Source: Akanthomyces muscarius
Lineage: Eukaryota > Ascomycota > Sordariomycetes > Hypocreales > Cordycipitaceae
Direction: 5' to 3'
Length of the DNA stretch: 64,000 nucleotides
Assembly: GCF_028009165.1 (NCBI RefSeq)
Contig: NW_026611617.1
Span: 134,001 to 198,000, forward strand
Shown: positions 35,012 to 46,774 of the stretch, piece after piece
Layout: every line of letters starts with the position of its first letter
How positions within the stretch are numbered: the stretch's first letter is position 1
Notes under the pieces: generated by a model
What the model saw: the letters and a program-made list of their open reading frames with translations, nothing else
The model's database searches: none
Told to the model about the DNA's origin: nothing
Position numbers and translations under genes: made by a program

Positions 35012-35486
35012 GATGTGCTTTACGACACACGACAGGTGGCAGATTCTGGATTTCAGCTGTTTGGGCAGATTCGTTGAATTTTGAATTCCATTTTCCCTTG
35101 GTCTATTTGCGACAGTAGAGGCAACATGAGATAGATGTTTATTAGTTTGGCAGCGCTTCTTATATTTTATAAACTCCATCTTTTTTGTGTGTTTTGCGTT
35201 GCTTTGTATGCCATCGTCTAGAATTGCAACGTGAAGCTGGATCCAAGTCGCATCTCTCTGAAACGGGAGCGGATACGGCCTATACTGATTAAAATCGGGC
35301 TTGCTGATGTGTATTGAAAACAAAACGAAACAAGACTTTATGCTAAATAGCTCCATACAGACGTAAGCATCTTCACTCTAAGCACCATTCTGCGTGTGCA
35401 TCAGTGACGCCACGTTCGCAGAGAGGTTCCCCTCGTCGTTCTATACGACCAAGATGTGCGCCGCAGACGCAAACCCCGTGACAGCA
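35012..35486. other. Convergent 3' spacer
   Basis: 3' regions of the GS-like gene (+) and otubain (-). Nothing else is seen. Confidence 0.4.
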
Positions 35487-37807
35487 TCACGTTTCTCTGC
35501 TCCCCTTCTTCTTGCGCGTACCGTTGCGATCGTCGGTGCTCTCGTCGCCTGGACGCCACTGCTCCGGACGAAACTCGGGGTTCCCGAAATGCGCCCGGTT
35601 CCACACGCTATTCTTGAACGTGGTGGTTGTCACGTTGAAGGGGAGGAGCCCCAGCAGCGCCCTGCTGCCGTCTTCTTGATAGTCGTACTGCATCTTGGTG
35701 AAGCGAATGTTGCACTCCGAGTCGCGAGGCGTGCAAGGCGACAGCGCGGCTTGTGGTGGTGGCTTGGAGCCAGGAGACATGGCGGGTTCGGCCGCGAGAT
35801 GCGACCGGCCGTGCACGCGCTGCGCGACCGTATCGTGTTCCGGAAGCGGCGGCATCCACTGCCCGTCTGGCGTAAACGGGCTGCACGATGAGCCTTGCAT
35901 GGTGCCCGGCGAGGAGAGCATCGGCATGCTCGATGTCGAGGCTGATGGCAGAGATGCCAAGAGGCCAAAGTCGGTCGTCGAGTACGCCCCCAAATTGCTG
36001 TGTGTGCTGTTGATGGGGGTGTGGGAGTAGAGGTGCGTGGCACGATTCACCTGCATCGAGATGGGGGTTGGGCCAGGTGCTGTTGCGTGTGGGCGGTACA
36101 GGATATCGTAGTGGTCTGGGCGGTAGAGTAGATGAATCATGGGGCCTAGCGCGGCCACGTCCTTGCCGTTGGCTTCCTCCGGGAAGCGATATGTGTTGAC
36201 CTCGGCGCCGGGACTGCGATCCAGGTACGCAATCTCGAGGACAAAGTCGAGGGGCTTGAGGAGGCAGTTGTAGAGGGCTATGATGCCGAGCTGCTCAATC
36301 TCTCTGTCGGGGAGCTCCACCGACTGGGCGCAATAGGACTGGATGCCCTGGCCGTCGGGCACAAAGGGGTCGTACTGCTCGGGATGAGCTTTGAGGTGCG
36401 TCGCAGCGAGGAGGCGCAGGTAGTATATGAGGGCGCTGCCCGTCCCGACGTCTGTCCATCGCTCGTGGATGAGCGCGTGGGCGGTGGGGGCGTCGGTGAC
36501 GCAGCCGGCCAACTCGCGCAGGAGCCCGATGGCTTCGTCGGCCCAGTCCTCATAGTAGTCGTAGCCGCCGACGGTGCCTAGATAGTGGTTCATGCTCATC
36601 AGGCGGGCGACTTCACCCTCGACCTGGTCAGTGTCGCCGCCCTCGACGAGCTTTTCAAAATATGAGAAGCCGATTGCTGTGAAAAAGGCGGTGTTAGTAA
36701 AGGCCAAAGTACGGAAGGTTATGAGGGGTGAGCAGTGCAAGTGAATACATGCCTCTCCATCCGCAATTGCCATCGCCTTTGATACGGCGGTACTGATGAT
36801 AGGTTTGAGGCAGGGCCTGGATGCTCGGCGTTAGAAGACAGTGGGTGAAGGTGAGGATTCGGCGGGCTGCCGGCTGGAGTGGTACATGCCATGGTCTTTT
36901 CGACGTATATTGGATCTGCCTTGGCATACTCTTCTACAATGGACTCGATGAGAGTCTTGTCGCCGACAATGGGGCCCTGTTTGTTTGCGCATTTGGTGGT
37001 TAGCGATCTGTGGTGGCTATGCTGGGATGGGGAAGAAGACAGAGAGAGAGCGAACGGGAGAGAGATTGCATCGCAGCTTACATCGAGCGCAGGCTGATAG
37101 GCCTTGGCCGCTTCTTGCTGAGCAGCCATGCCGTGCTCGTCGAGGCTCGCCATGGTGACTGCGCGGCCGGGGAAGCGGTGCACGAGATGGCTCTGGAGAT
37201 GGAGGGGATGGAGCTGCTGCTGGGTCTGGGGACGTGGATGAAGCTGCGGCAGCGGCAGCAGAGGGAGATGGCGAGGCTCCAGGTGGTGGTGGTGGTTTTG
37301 GTGGTGGTTGTCGAGCTGCTGCGGGTGCAGGTGGTGCGCCGCTAGCAGGGCCGGCGGCGCGCCAGCTGGGGGGCATGGGGGGTCAGTTGGCAGCGGCTGG
37401 TCGAGGTCCAGGTACCGGTGGCGGTGGGAGTCCTGGTGATGGAGGTGGTGCTGGTGGTGGTGGGTAGCGGTACTGCCGGTAGAGGTACCGCCGCCGCCGC
37501 CTGAAGGGCTCCCTGATGATGCACCTGCACCTGGACTTGGACCTGGACCTGCACCAGCACCCATGCCGCCGCCGGCTGGACCAACCGCTATCGGCACTGG
37601 GAAGAGAGATGATGGCACGGCCTCTGTGCCCGCCTGCATGCGAGGCTGACCCGACGCTGCGCCGGCGCCGTGGTTGGATGCAGCATGTCCAGCCACCGCC
37701 GAGTACTGCCTGTACTCGCCCGTCGCGGCGTCGAGAAGGTAGAACTGGCTGGGGAGCTGCTCCGAGGCATCGCTGAACAGGTTCTGCTGTGATTCTTGCG
37801 GCCCCAT
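35487..37807 (-). CDS. Otubain-family deubiquitinase (peptidase C65) with long N-terminus
   Basis: Four exons on the minus strand (37807-37082, 36976-36890, 36816-36753, 36676-35487) encode 688 residues. The C65 core spans about 243-490: GPIVGDKTLIESIVEEYAKA, then RRIKGDGNCGWRAIGFSYFE with Asp286 and catalytic Cys289, and RPDHYDILYRP with His481. These match otubain, a ubiquitin thioesterase that trims Lys48-linked ubiquitin and can also block E2 enzymes. Residues 1-242 are low complexity: Gly/Ala/Ser tracts, then His-rich runs (HHHQHHLHH, HHQNHHHH), then Pro/Leu/Gln. About 200 Ser/Pro-rich residues follow the core; animal otubains have neither extension. Introns 2 and 3 both need a GC donor (GCATGT). 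GT alternatives shift the frame and, for intron 3, hit a stop. Confidence 0.87.
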
Positions 37808-40800
37808 GGTCAGGGTGGCCTCCTAGCACTGCACAACAACCTTTTAGGCGGTGCACACGCTAAAACGCAGTGCGCTGTGTGCGACGTTGGTGCCGGTACC
37901 TACTTAGGTATAGGTACCTACCTACCTACGCAGCGCTGGGCGAGCCCTGTAGCGGTGTGGTTCCCAGGTTCCTCGCAGTGCCTGCCTTTGCCTACCTACA
38001 TGAAACAATTACCGTCAGCATTGATTCGTCTTGTCTCTGCAAGATAACATGTGGCAGAGCCCTTGAATGTACCTTCAGCGTGCCTCTTCTCGCGGTCCGG
38101 TCGAGATGCCCCAACCCTCACCCCTGGTGGTATTCGCGGATGACGCTACCAGGCTGCTGTCGTCTGACAGGCAGCAGGCGGGCCGGGCCAGGCAAACTGG
38201 GCTTATTTAGCGGACGATCACTGGCGAATCTGTCGTCGCGGCGGGATTCTTTCCTAGCGCCGCTGGTAAGGCTGCGGCCAGGCGGTGCTTTCTTGCCGAC
38301 GGACTTGGTATCGCCAGGCGTGCCAGTAGACAAGGTAGACAGCCTTGTCGCCGCGCGAGCGAGGCCGCCGGCTAGTCGTCGGTAATGCGGCCGGCCGTTT
38401 TCTGTATCGCTGTCGACAAGAATATCCTGTCGTTGTATTGCTTTCGCACCGGAGTAGACAGCTTTCCCACCTGTTGTCCAGTTTGTCACAGTCCAGGCGT
38501 GGGCATATTGGTCGAAAATGTCTCTCTATCCAAGGCCTATTAGCTCCGGCTATCCAAACGACCGAATCTTGCCCATGCAGCAATTTCACATTCTTCAGCC
38601 GCGAAAAAACAAAAACACGACGAGAACTTACTTGGGACGAATGAGATTTCTGGCTATGCAAATCGAGCACAGCTGCGAGAAAACTAGCCCTGCCGGCAAT
38701 GTCAAACTGCCAACGATGAGAGAAAAAAGGCGTCGGGCGAAAAGGCCATACTAGAATGTACCTGACGGTGCGCAAAGATCAGCGGGTAAATATCGAACCT
38801 TGTACGAGTAGCTGAAACGCCAACATGTGAAATGTGATGCGAATGCGCCGACTCATATATACCAGCACCACGACGTCCAGCAAGACACGCCGACTTCCTC
38901 ACGCACCAAGCACAAACTTGCAAAGCTTCCAACAAGCTTTGCGATGCTCAGTGGCCACTGGCCAGCGGCCGTCCAACCTCCAATCCCGGCATCAGACATA
39001 CATACATGCATATCATGGTCGGCACTAAGGCGGGCAGCCGACGAATGCTCATCCTCCCGCCACCAAGGCACTCCCTCCCCTGTCACCTGCACAAGCCTTA
39101 CTTGCGGGCAAGCCGCTCAACAAGCCAAACAACACCTCCAAGTCTCCTCCTGCGTGAAGATTTTTCTTTTGCGAACGGTGTTACCAGTCAAAGGCGCCAT
39201 GCCGAGGCACGACCTTGCGTTGCGCCGTAATACATACTGGGACAATGCAGCGCGGCTAGCCGTACGAGTCTACTAACGACTTGTCTACCAGTAAGTCGGT
39301 AGCAGACAGGACGTCCGACGGATGGACGGTGCACCGCAGTCACATTGCATTCTCGCAATCCTCGCTTCTCCTGAACATGAGAGGTACAGCGCCGTGTGCT
39401 GAGCGGTGCTGTGCTAGCCCAAGCACGAATTCTTCAATCAGGGCGTGCTTGCGACGCTGAGGTCGTGTCCATGCCGAGCCGTCATGGGTCATGACGAGAG
39501 GCCAGAAACTACCAGTAGAGCTCGACTCAACGGCATGACAAGCTGGCTGCATGGGGGCGGCCTGGGGGCCAAATGTTGATCACCACTAACACAAGACCTG
39601 CATCCGCCCAGCCGCCTCGTAATTGGGCTGCCAGTTTTACAAAGGGTGGAGAGGCTGCTGAGAGCCTGTGAGCTTCGGCGACGAGGTTGATCGCCTCCTT
39701 TTCAGCCCTTAGTAATAATGTACCATGTATCAACTACGGAGTGGTTACATACCTGTATGACATGGCTGGCTGCGTTGCGGGTGCGGCCCTCGCTGCTTGC
39801 CACGGCATCTCGTACGCCAAAGGTGCGGTCGTCAGCAGGGCTCATGTTCGTCACCAATATGCAGAGAATGAGCAGGGGGGGGCCTGGTTGCTCGAGATCT
39901 TGCTGCCCCCAACAGGCGTGCACAAGATTTCCCACACAACGCGGTTGCCTTGATCACCAGTCAACCGTCCGCCACCACGCCGCCTCCCGCTTCTACCCAT
40001 GGACCACGGTCTAAACTCAAGTTCCGTGCTGCGTCGAAGCGACTTGTTGCCGTTTGCCTTGATCGTTGCACAGATCGTAACATCCAGCTGGGCAGGCTCC
40101 CCCTGGACACACAAAGACGAATGCCCATCACCACCAGCCTCGCCGGCGTGGGCTGTTACGACCCAGGCAGGGGGAGGCGGGAGAGCCGCGTCAGACCAGG
40201 CAGAGGCCAGTCAGTGGCGAATGGCTGTTCATCGCGCACAATCTCACAGGCCTAGTTGGCCCGCTTTCTTACCATGCCATTGCGATACCAAGACTGAAAA
40301 GCAGCCTCCCTGTTGCACCACAGGCGGCCCCCCCGAAGACGAATTCCATAGTAGTACCTAGTCAACAAGTCTCTTATCTCTGTGGGACTTGACCGACTCG
40401 GTTATAGACGGGCAAACAGTTCGAGAGAGAGCGCTGGCAAAAAGAAAAAAGACTACCCCACAATGTACATCATAGAAAGATGAAGATGGAGATCGTCAGG
40501 CTCAGGATGGATAAAAGAACTCTAGAAGAATCTTTGGGGCTTATGAATGAGCAAGCATGAGCATGAATCTAACTCGATGAAAGTTCTTTATCTGGTTCTA
40601 CAGTCACATTTTGCAGGGGCCAAACCATGCTAAAGGTGATCGATCATGCGGTACGGAGTACTGTCCTCAACCCCCTCCCCCCCCCCTCTACGGGTATTTT
40701 CCCCCAAGGACATGTTCGTATCCGCAGCCCGTGAGGAGATTTCAAGGTTGGGTTACACATCACCCCCTTATCTGCGCGCACGCCCTGCATTGCCTTCAAA

Positions 40801-42068
40801 ACTCGTCTCTCTCCTCCCGACTAAAGCTGCACCCCCCGGCCGCCGCCCATCGCCCTACCCGCTGGGCATTGGGCCAGCGCCCGGCCAATCAAGCACAACT
40901 TGACGCAGCCATCCGCGTGTACTTGGCCAGTCAGCGGGAAAAGTAAAAGGGGATAATGATAATCAAGATGTATCTTGATGTATGGATAGATGGCGCTGAG
41001 CGGAAAAGACGAGCAGAATGAGCGGCCAATCCCAGGCAGCGCTCGCCATCTTCACCTCGGCGTGCCCTAGCACCCCCTACATAGTACACCGATTCACCCT
41101 GACATGGGACAGTGAACGCTGGTTACTGGTGGCATATTTGTCTCGCCTCTGAAGAGGAATTTGTTCGAGAAGCTTGTGCCAGCATCCCCCATCAGCGTGA
41201 GACACAGGATAAGACTCGACAGAGATGGGCCTGCTGATAACCAGTCCTCGAGCGGCCCTAGGATCAAAAAGCCCAGAGGAGCGAAGCCTATGACAACGCC
41301 GCCCTCTGCTAATCCAATTCACAACTGTCGCTGGGAGCCCTGCTTGACTGCCAACAGAATTAAAGGCCTTCGGACAAAAGACGCCCTTGGCTATACCAAC
41401 GAAGAGACCTGCCACACCCAGCAAACGTCGGCAGCGATGATAATTACCAGTACTTGACAAACAAGGGCAAAAAGCCTGTCTGTTTCATGCGGCGCCGTCT
41501 AGGTGCCCTGACTCCATCCTCGCAAACTGTCAAAGAGTAGTTAGCGGACTGAGACACTTGTCCAAGGCACCATGTTTCCACAGCTCTCTTGATTGCACAT
41601 TGGCGGCCGTGTACTTCTGCTGAGCTGCAGATGGTGCATGTTGGGTACCACTCTGACACCATCTGCCGCACTGTAATGCGCATTTTACAAGCCTTTCGGT
41701 ATCCATACAACCAAGTACCGTGTGCAGGTGGTGTCTTGGAAAAAAAAAAGTCCTGTCGTCCTATGCAGTGTATGCTGCGAGACTTGTGTGTCAACATAGT
41801 CAATAAGAGTACCACTGTTTCTAGTCTAGACTGTGTACAACTATATTTCGTCATGCGCCAGAGCTGTACCAGCAGGACCCAGATTGCACGTTTCTGTATG
41901 CAAGCCACCTGCACGAAATGCCAGTCCCGGCATTACCTTGCGAAGACAGCCGGCCGGCTATAGCATCGCGCATGCACCCAAAAAAAAAAAAAAAAAACCA
42001 CCCCTCATCGCGACAGTGACCGGGCGAAGAGAAGAAAAAAATAGCAATGAATCGTTGTCGTTTGGGCT
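37808..42068. other. 4.2-kb gene-poor spacer
   Basis: It is upstream of otubain (-) and downstream of CSN2 (-). I find no coding segment that looks real. It contains one TAGGTA cluster, C- and A-homopolymers (40677-40686, 41980-41998) and a CGGTACGGAGTA motif at 40649. Confidence 0.45.
37895..37930. repeat. GGTACCTAC/TAGGTA repeat cluster
   Basis: GGTACCTACTTAGGTATAGG is followed by TACCTACCTACCTACG, about 90-125 bases upstream of the otubain ATG. Confidence 0.8.
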
Positions 42069-43649
42069 TTAGGTCCAAGTCTGGGACGCCTTAGCCCTCC
42101 GATTATGCACCAGTCCCCTCCCGTGCCTTCCCATACTCATCGTATCTCCATCGTACATGGGCCCATCTGCAATGGATCCCTGATCATTATTCCGGAATCC
42201 ATCTCCATCTTGGAATACCGCACCAAATAAATCGGAAATCGATTTAGTAAGCTGGCTCATGGCTCTGACCCGTTCCGCATCGGCGGCAGAGGTAATCTCG
42301 AGTACGCCATCGCGCTGGTCAATCTGGCCGTTGATTTTCCCGTCGACAATGAGAAATCCCAGGATGTCTTGGACCTCGGGCTGCGAGATCTTCAGCTGTC
42401 TGGCGATCCACTCCAGCTTCATTCTTGTATAAGGGGCAATAAGCTTCAGGACACCCTTGGTACGCATGTTGCGTGTGACTTCATCGATATTCTCGGCGAT
42501 AAACGGATCGGCGAGGATGTCCTGGTTTTTCTGCAGAACCTTCTCGTAACCATGCACATCATCTCGCTGATACGAATCCACAAGCTCAGTCATGGCTGAA
42601 ATGCGAGGATCCGACTTGTATGGCTTCGTCTCTTGCGAGTCGAACGGATTAATGTCCGACTTCATGAGCATTGTCGTGAGAAGCAGGTACTTGAGTACTT
42701 GTATGCGTTGAAGGGAGCCTGCTTCGTCGTAGTTGCGGAACGATTCGAAAAAGTCGCTCTGAGCTTCCTTCCAGTTCTCCTCACTCATGTGCATTTTACC
42801 ACCACACTCTCGGATAATGCCCATAATTCTGGGATGCGGTACCGCTGATTTGACCTTGAGAGCGCGTTGATACAGCGCCTTGAGTTGCTTGTTGTTTTTC
42901 GTCTCAGCAAGCATCTGAATTTCGAGGGCGTAAATCTCAAGGGAGTAGGTTCCTTTGCTCGGATCGTCAGTGCCGTCCTCCTTTTGACAGGCTTTATGTA
43001 AGTCTCGAAGTTTCTTTGAGACTGTAGCGTATTCTTTGCGATCCAACAATAGCTTGACAAGCTTAATGTTGGTCTTTAGCCAAAGGCGTTCATTGTTGGT
43101 ACTCTGGAAGCTCTGGAGTGTCAATGAGTAAAACTTCTCCATGCTCTGAACCGCATCGTTTCCATCGGCGCCCTTTTCAATGTAGTCTAGCATATTGTTT
43201 ATCGATTTTTCAGAGTAGTTTCGTGTAACAGCGGACTTGACATATGTGAGGAGCTCTTCGAAATGGTTCGCCGCCTAGAGGTGCCTCCGTCAGTCAGGCA
43301 TTCTTGTGCGTCACATTGCAGAAACAAACCTCTGAGTATCTGCCCAGCTTAAATTCCAGTTTGATCGCCTGCTTCAAACCTTTGAATCCCCACTCGCCCT
43401 TTTCAGGCTCCAGCTGGGGGATTGCGATAAACTCGTCCACAGCCTCCTCCGGGCTGCTGAGCTTCAGCTGCTTCGCATTATAGTATTTATTTTCGATATC
43501 GACATCGCTGGAATCTTCGTCCTCGTCTTCTTCATACTCGAAATCGTACCTGCGTCGTCTCGGTTAACCTCGATGCGTAGAAAGGTGGCGTTTGCCAAAG
43601 CTCACTGCTCTTCATCGGACTCCTGCATAAAATCCTCGTCGTCGGACAT
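42069..43649 (-). CDS. CSN2: COP9 signalosome subunit 2
   Basis: Three exons on the minus strand (43649-43606, 43549-43330, 43274-42069) encode 489 residues. The acidic N-terminus (MSDDEDFMQESDEEQYDFEY) followed by NKYYNAKQLKLSSPEEAVDE is diagnostic of CSN2. TPR-like helical repeats run to about residue 300, then a PCI domain (YTRMKLEWIARQLKISQPEV, ILGFLIVDGKINGQIDQ). CSN2 is a scaffold of the COP9 signalosome, which removes Nedd8 from cullins; in fungi it controls development and secondary metabolism. The fungal protein ends with a Gly/Met/Arg-rich tail (MSMGRHGRGLVHNRRAKAS). First-exon coding is 44 bases. All introns are GT-AG. Confidence 0.96.
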
Positions 43650-44120
43650 GTTGCATAGAGCTATGTAGAACGAAGAATGGCGGTAGCAAGTTTCAATAAA
43701 GGAAAAAAGCCGCGCGACCTGAAGAGTGGCGACTGCGCGATGGCGACCGTGATGATGGAGATGGAGAGCTGTTGCGGAGCGGCCTCTGCCTAGTGGCGGG
43801 GTTAACCTGTAGCACCCACTATCGATAAAGCTGAGCCATTCACAGTATGAAGGCAGGCCACCAAGTGAGCAGGCTGTCATTAGAAAAGAATATTGAAGCT
43901 AATTTCATAGATGACAAGATGTGCAATTTGATGATGTTTTTGAGCGGATGGAATCAATAAAGTGCGTAGAATATAAGTTGCACCCAACATACTGAAGCAC
44001 AACCATGCATGTTTGACACCAATCCAAGCACTGAGAGAGCAGGCGAAGACTCAGGGGCAGGTTTAGAACAGATGGGTATTGGTAGATAAAAAAAGATAAG
44101 TTTATAGTAGTTGAAAGACA
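43650..44120. other. Spacer between CSN2 and MFS carrier
   Basis: CSN2 promoter and MFS 3' sequence. No gene is seen. Confidence 0.4.
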
Positions 44121-45863
44121 TCAACTTCGAGCAAATGCTGGAGGTAGCTTGAACACAAAAATTCCCAAGGCGGACAGTACTGCCAGGAAGGCGGTAAACA
44201 TGAACGGAAGCCCAATCCAGACACCACCAATATCCATGCCGCGATTGAGAAGCCAAGCCAGAGTAGGAGCTGATATGAGGCCCATGATTGATTCAATCGT
44301 CGCTATGACAGTATTAAGGGCACCAATCGTATGGGGCTCGACGATGATGGAAAGAATCGATCGGAACAATGGAGAAAAGCCCGCTGCAAAACTGTAGATT
44401 ATAAGTGCCAATACACAGAGCCAGCCAACCGGTGCAAAGGCAATGAGTATTGTACCCAGAAACGCAAAGACTGACGACATTCGAGCGAGGAATAAGTCGC
44501 GCCTCAGCGGCGAACGGCCGCCCCGATCCAAAGCCCAAGCAGTCGCCGGTAATACAATCATGAGCACTCCCAGGGCAAAGAAATTCTCGATGGACACGAT
44601 ATATGTAGCCTGCGTTGGTCAAGTTAGTAATTGTTCACCTGATCGGATGCAAGGGCAGAACTCTACCGTTGACCACGACCAATGATAGCGTTTGGTCATG
44701 TACTGCAGTAGGTCGCCCTCAAATACAAGCTTCAAAGGGAACGCTAAAGCGTTGCACACCATGAGTAACATGATTCCCTGTGAGCCGAGCACAAAGCGCC
44801 AAATGTGAGAAAAGTCGCTGCGCGCCGAGGCCAGCGCCTGTTGGACTGCAGACTTGGCAGAAACCTTGGCTACTTCCTGCGGCGCAAAGTCTGCGCGAAC
44901 ATCGCGAGACGGCCCCCTCTGATCTGCCATTTTTCTCAGGTCCAGAGTTTCCGGAAGCAGGAGCGTGCAGCCCGTTCCAACGACCAGCAGGCCAATGCCT
45001 ATCCACAGAGCCATCCACGGGTTCACGCCGAGGAGGAATGCCGCCAGGGGCGTGGCCGCAACGCCGACGATGCGAAGCACGGCGTTGAGCTGATAGAACA
45101 CGATTGTCCGTTCCGCAGCGGGCGTCACATCACTGAAGAGCGTGTAGCACATTGCGCCGGCCATGGTTCCGCCGCCACCTATGAAATAGGCCAGGTTACC
45201 CCAGAGGATGGCCCAGATGTTTAGTGTATTGGGCAGTGAGACTAGGTTACTTGTTAGAGCTGAGTTCAAAGACGAGAAAACCGGAAGATATATGAGGAAA
45301 AGGGATAACTTGCGGACAACTACTGTCCATCCAATCTTCAAAGCGCAGCCAAAGAGAGAGAGGAAGATGACGATTCGACGACCGTATTTATCCGCGATGA
45401 TTCCATATGGTATCTGCACTAGAATTGCTGTGCAAGCGGTTAGCGTCTCAACATAAAAATAAGAAACAAGCTTGTACTTACGGACTATCATCTCAGCGGA
45501 AGTATCTACGGCGGAGACCATGGAGAGGATCTTTTGTACGTCGTTGCCCTTGCATCGGCTGTCTGGATGGGACAGGGTGTTGAGCTGGTGATCGGCATAA
45601 ACATCTCTGCAGATGACATCTTCCATGATCTCTTGCAGCGCAGGACCAAAGAGTCTCTGGCTCACGCCGACCAAAGTCAGACACAGACCTCCAATTACGC
45701 TAACAAGCAGTCGCAGAGACCTCTCCGGGATCAGTTCAGCGGGTAGGTCTGTGGGCAGCAGCGGCGTGTCCTCGGCTGCTTCGTGCTCGTCGCCGTCGCG
45801 GCATCTTCTGTCGTGCGGCGCATATTCATCGCCGGACTCGGCGTCGGCATTGAGTCCGGACAT
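44121..45863 (-). CDS. MFS transporter
   Basis: Three exons on the minus strand (45863-45482, 45427-44667, 44609-44121) encode 543 residues. The layout is a hydrophilic N-tail with a dileucine-like TPLLP, a first helix (LRLLVSVIGGLCLTLVGVSQ), then a long polar loop. The second and third helices bracket the MFS motif A, GIIADKYGRRIVIF, followed by nine more helices with a central loop of about 65 residues after LLPETLDLRKM. This is a 12-helix major facilitator. The substrate is unknown; this fungal subgroup is often annotated as a drug or metabolite exporter. The first intron (54 nt) is a multiple of three and has no stop, so a form keeping it would stay in frame with 18 extra residues. Confidence 0.88.
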
Positions 45864-46774
45864 GCCGGCAGTCGTTTACAGACAAGGCAGCTCTGAGATC
45901 TTAGTCGGGTGGCTTAAGAAAGTATGTTTCTGCGCTTGAGTACCAAGGAGTGCTGTACCTGCTGGCAGACCAAAAGAAAAAAGAGATAGAAGAAAAAGCG
46001 AGCGAATTGAGAGAGAGACTGTGCGAATGAAGAAAGATATGATTTCAAGGAAATGCCAATTCCTCTGCGACCAGCGGCTTCGCTGTGCGAACGCCTCAGC
46101 ACGCCAGCTTGATAGCCTGCCCAAAGGGGAAAGGCCTTGAGTAAGTTGACGCGGCCTGTAACGAGTCCAGCGGGTACATTACCCCCGGTCGTAGCGATGC
46201 CAAGAAAAGGACCTGTACTTGAATGATCAAAATCGTTGCAGTAACGCGATGATAAGATGAAATCATTAGTCTGGCCATGGAAGCGCAGAAAAAATATTCA
46301 ACGCGCGCTGTGTTGTGAGTCTCATTACAGCATTCCTCACCACGTCAAATGAATAGTGGCCAACAATGTTGTCGAAAATTCAGGACATTCTTCTGGCGAG
46401 ACGTCTTAGCGCACAGCTTAGTACAGTCTTGGTCCGCAGGGCTGACAATCTGGGACGAACCAGTGCAGCCCTACGTGTCGAGGCCGGGGGCTCCTCCCGG
46501 ATAGCGTGATGACGCGTGGCAATTCGGTTAGCAATGATGCTTACATACAATGACAACTGATCTGCCAAGCACGCCCATCGTCAAGCCTACAACCACCTTT
46601 ATCGCAGACCTGGAAGGCTCAGAGCTCATCCTGGACTTGGAAGCTGTCATCACACCCACTGTAGACTAGCTAGCCGTGGAAATAGTTTATCACGTAACAT
46701 TGACCTATATTTATATTCCTGCGTCTATACTGTTACTGCCGATAGCACTGAAAGTCTCTCATCGATTGCGGAGT
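45864..46774. other. Spacer between two MFS genes
   Basis: Promoter of the MFS gene at 44121-45863 and 3' side of the sugar carrier. No gene is supported. Confidence 0.4.

Noticed and set aside
36719..37807. Reading the otubain first exon as one unspliced 362-codon gene
   Set aside because: The frame runs through introns 1-3 and destroys the C65 active-site region; splicing restores it.
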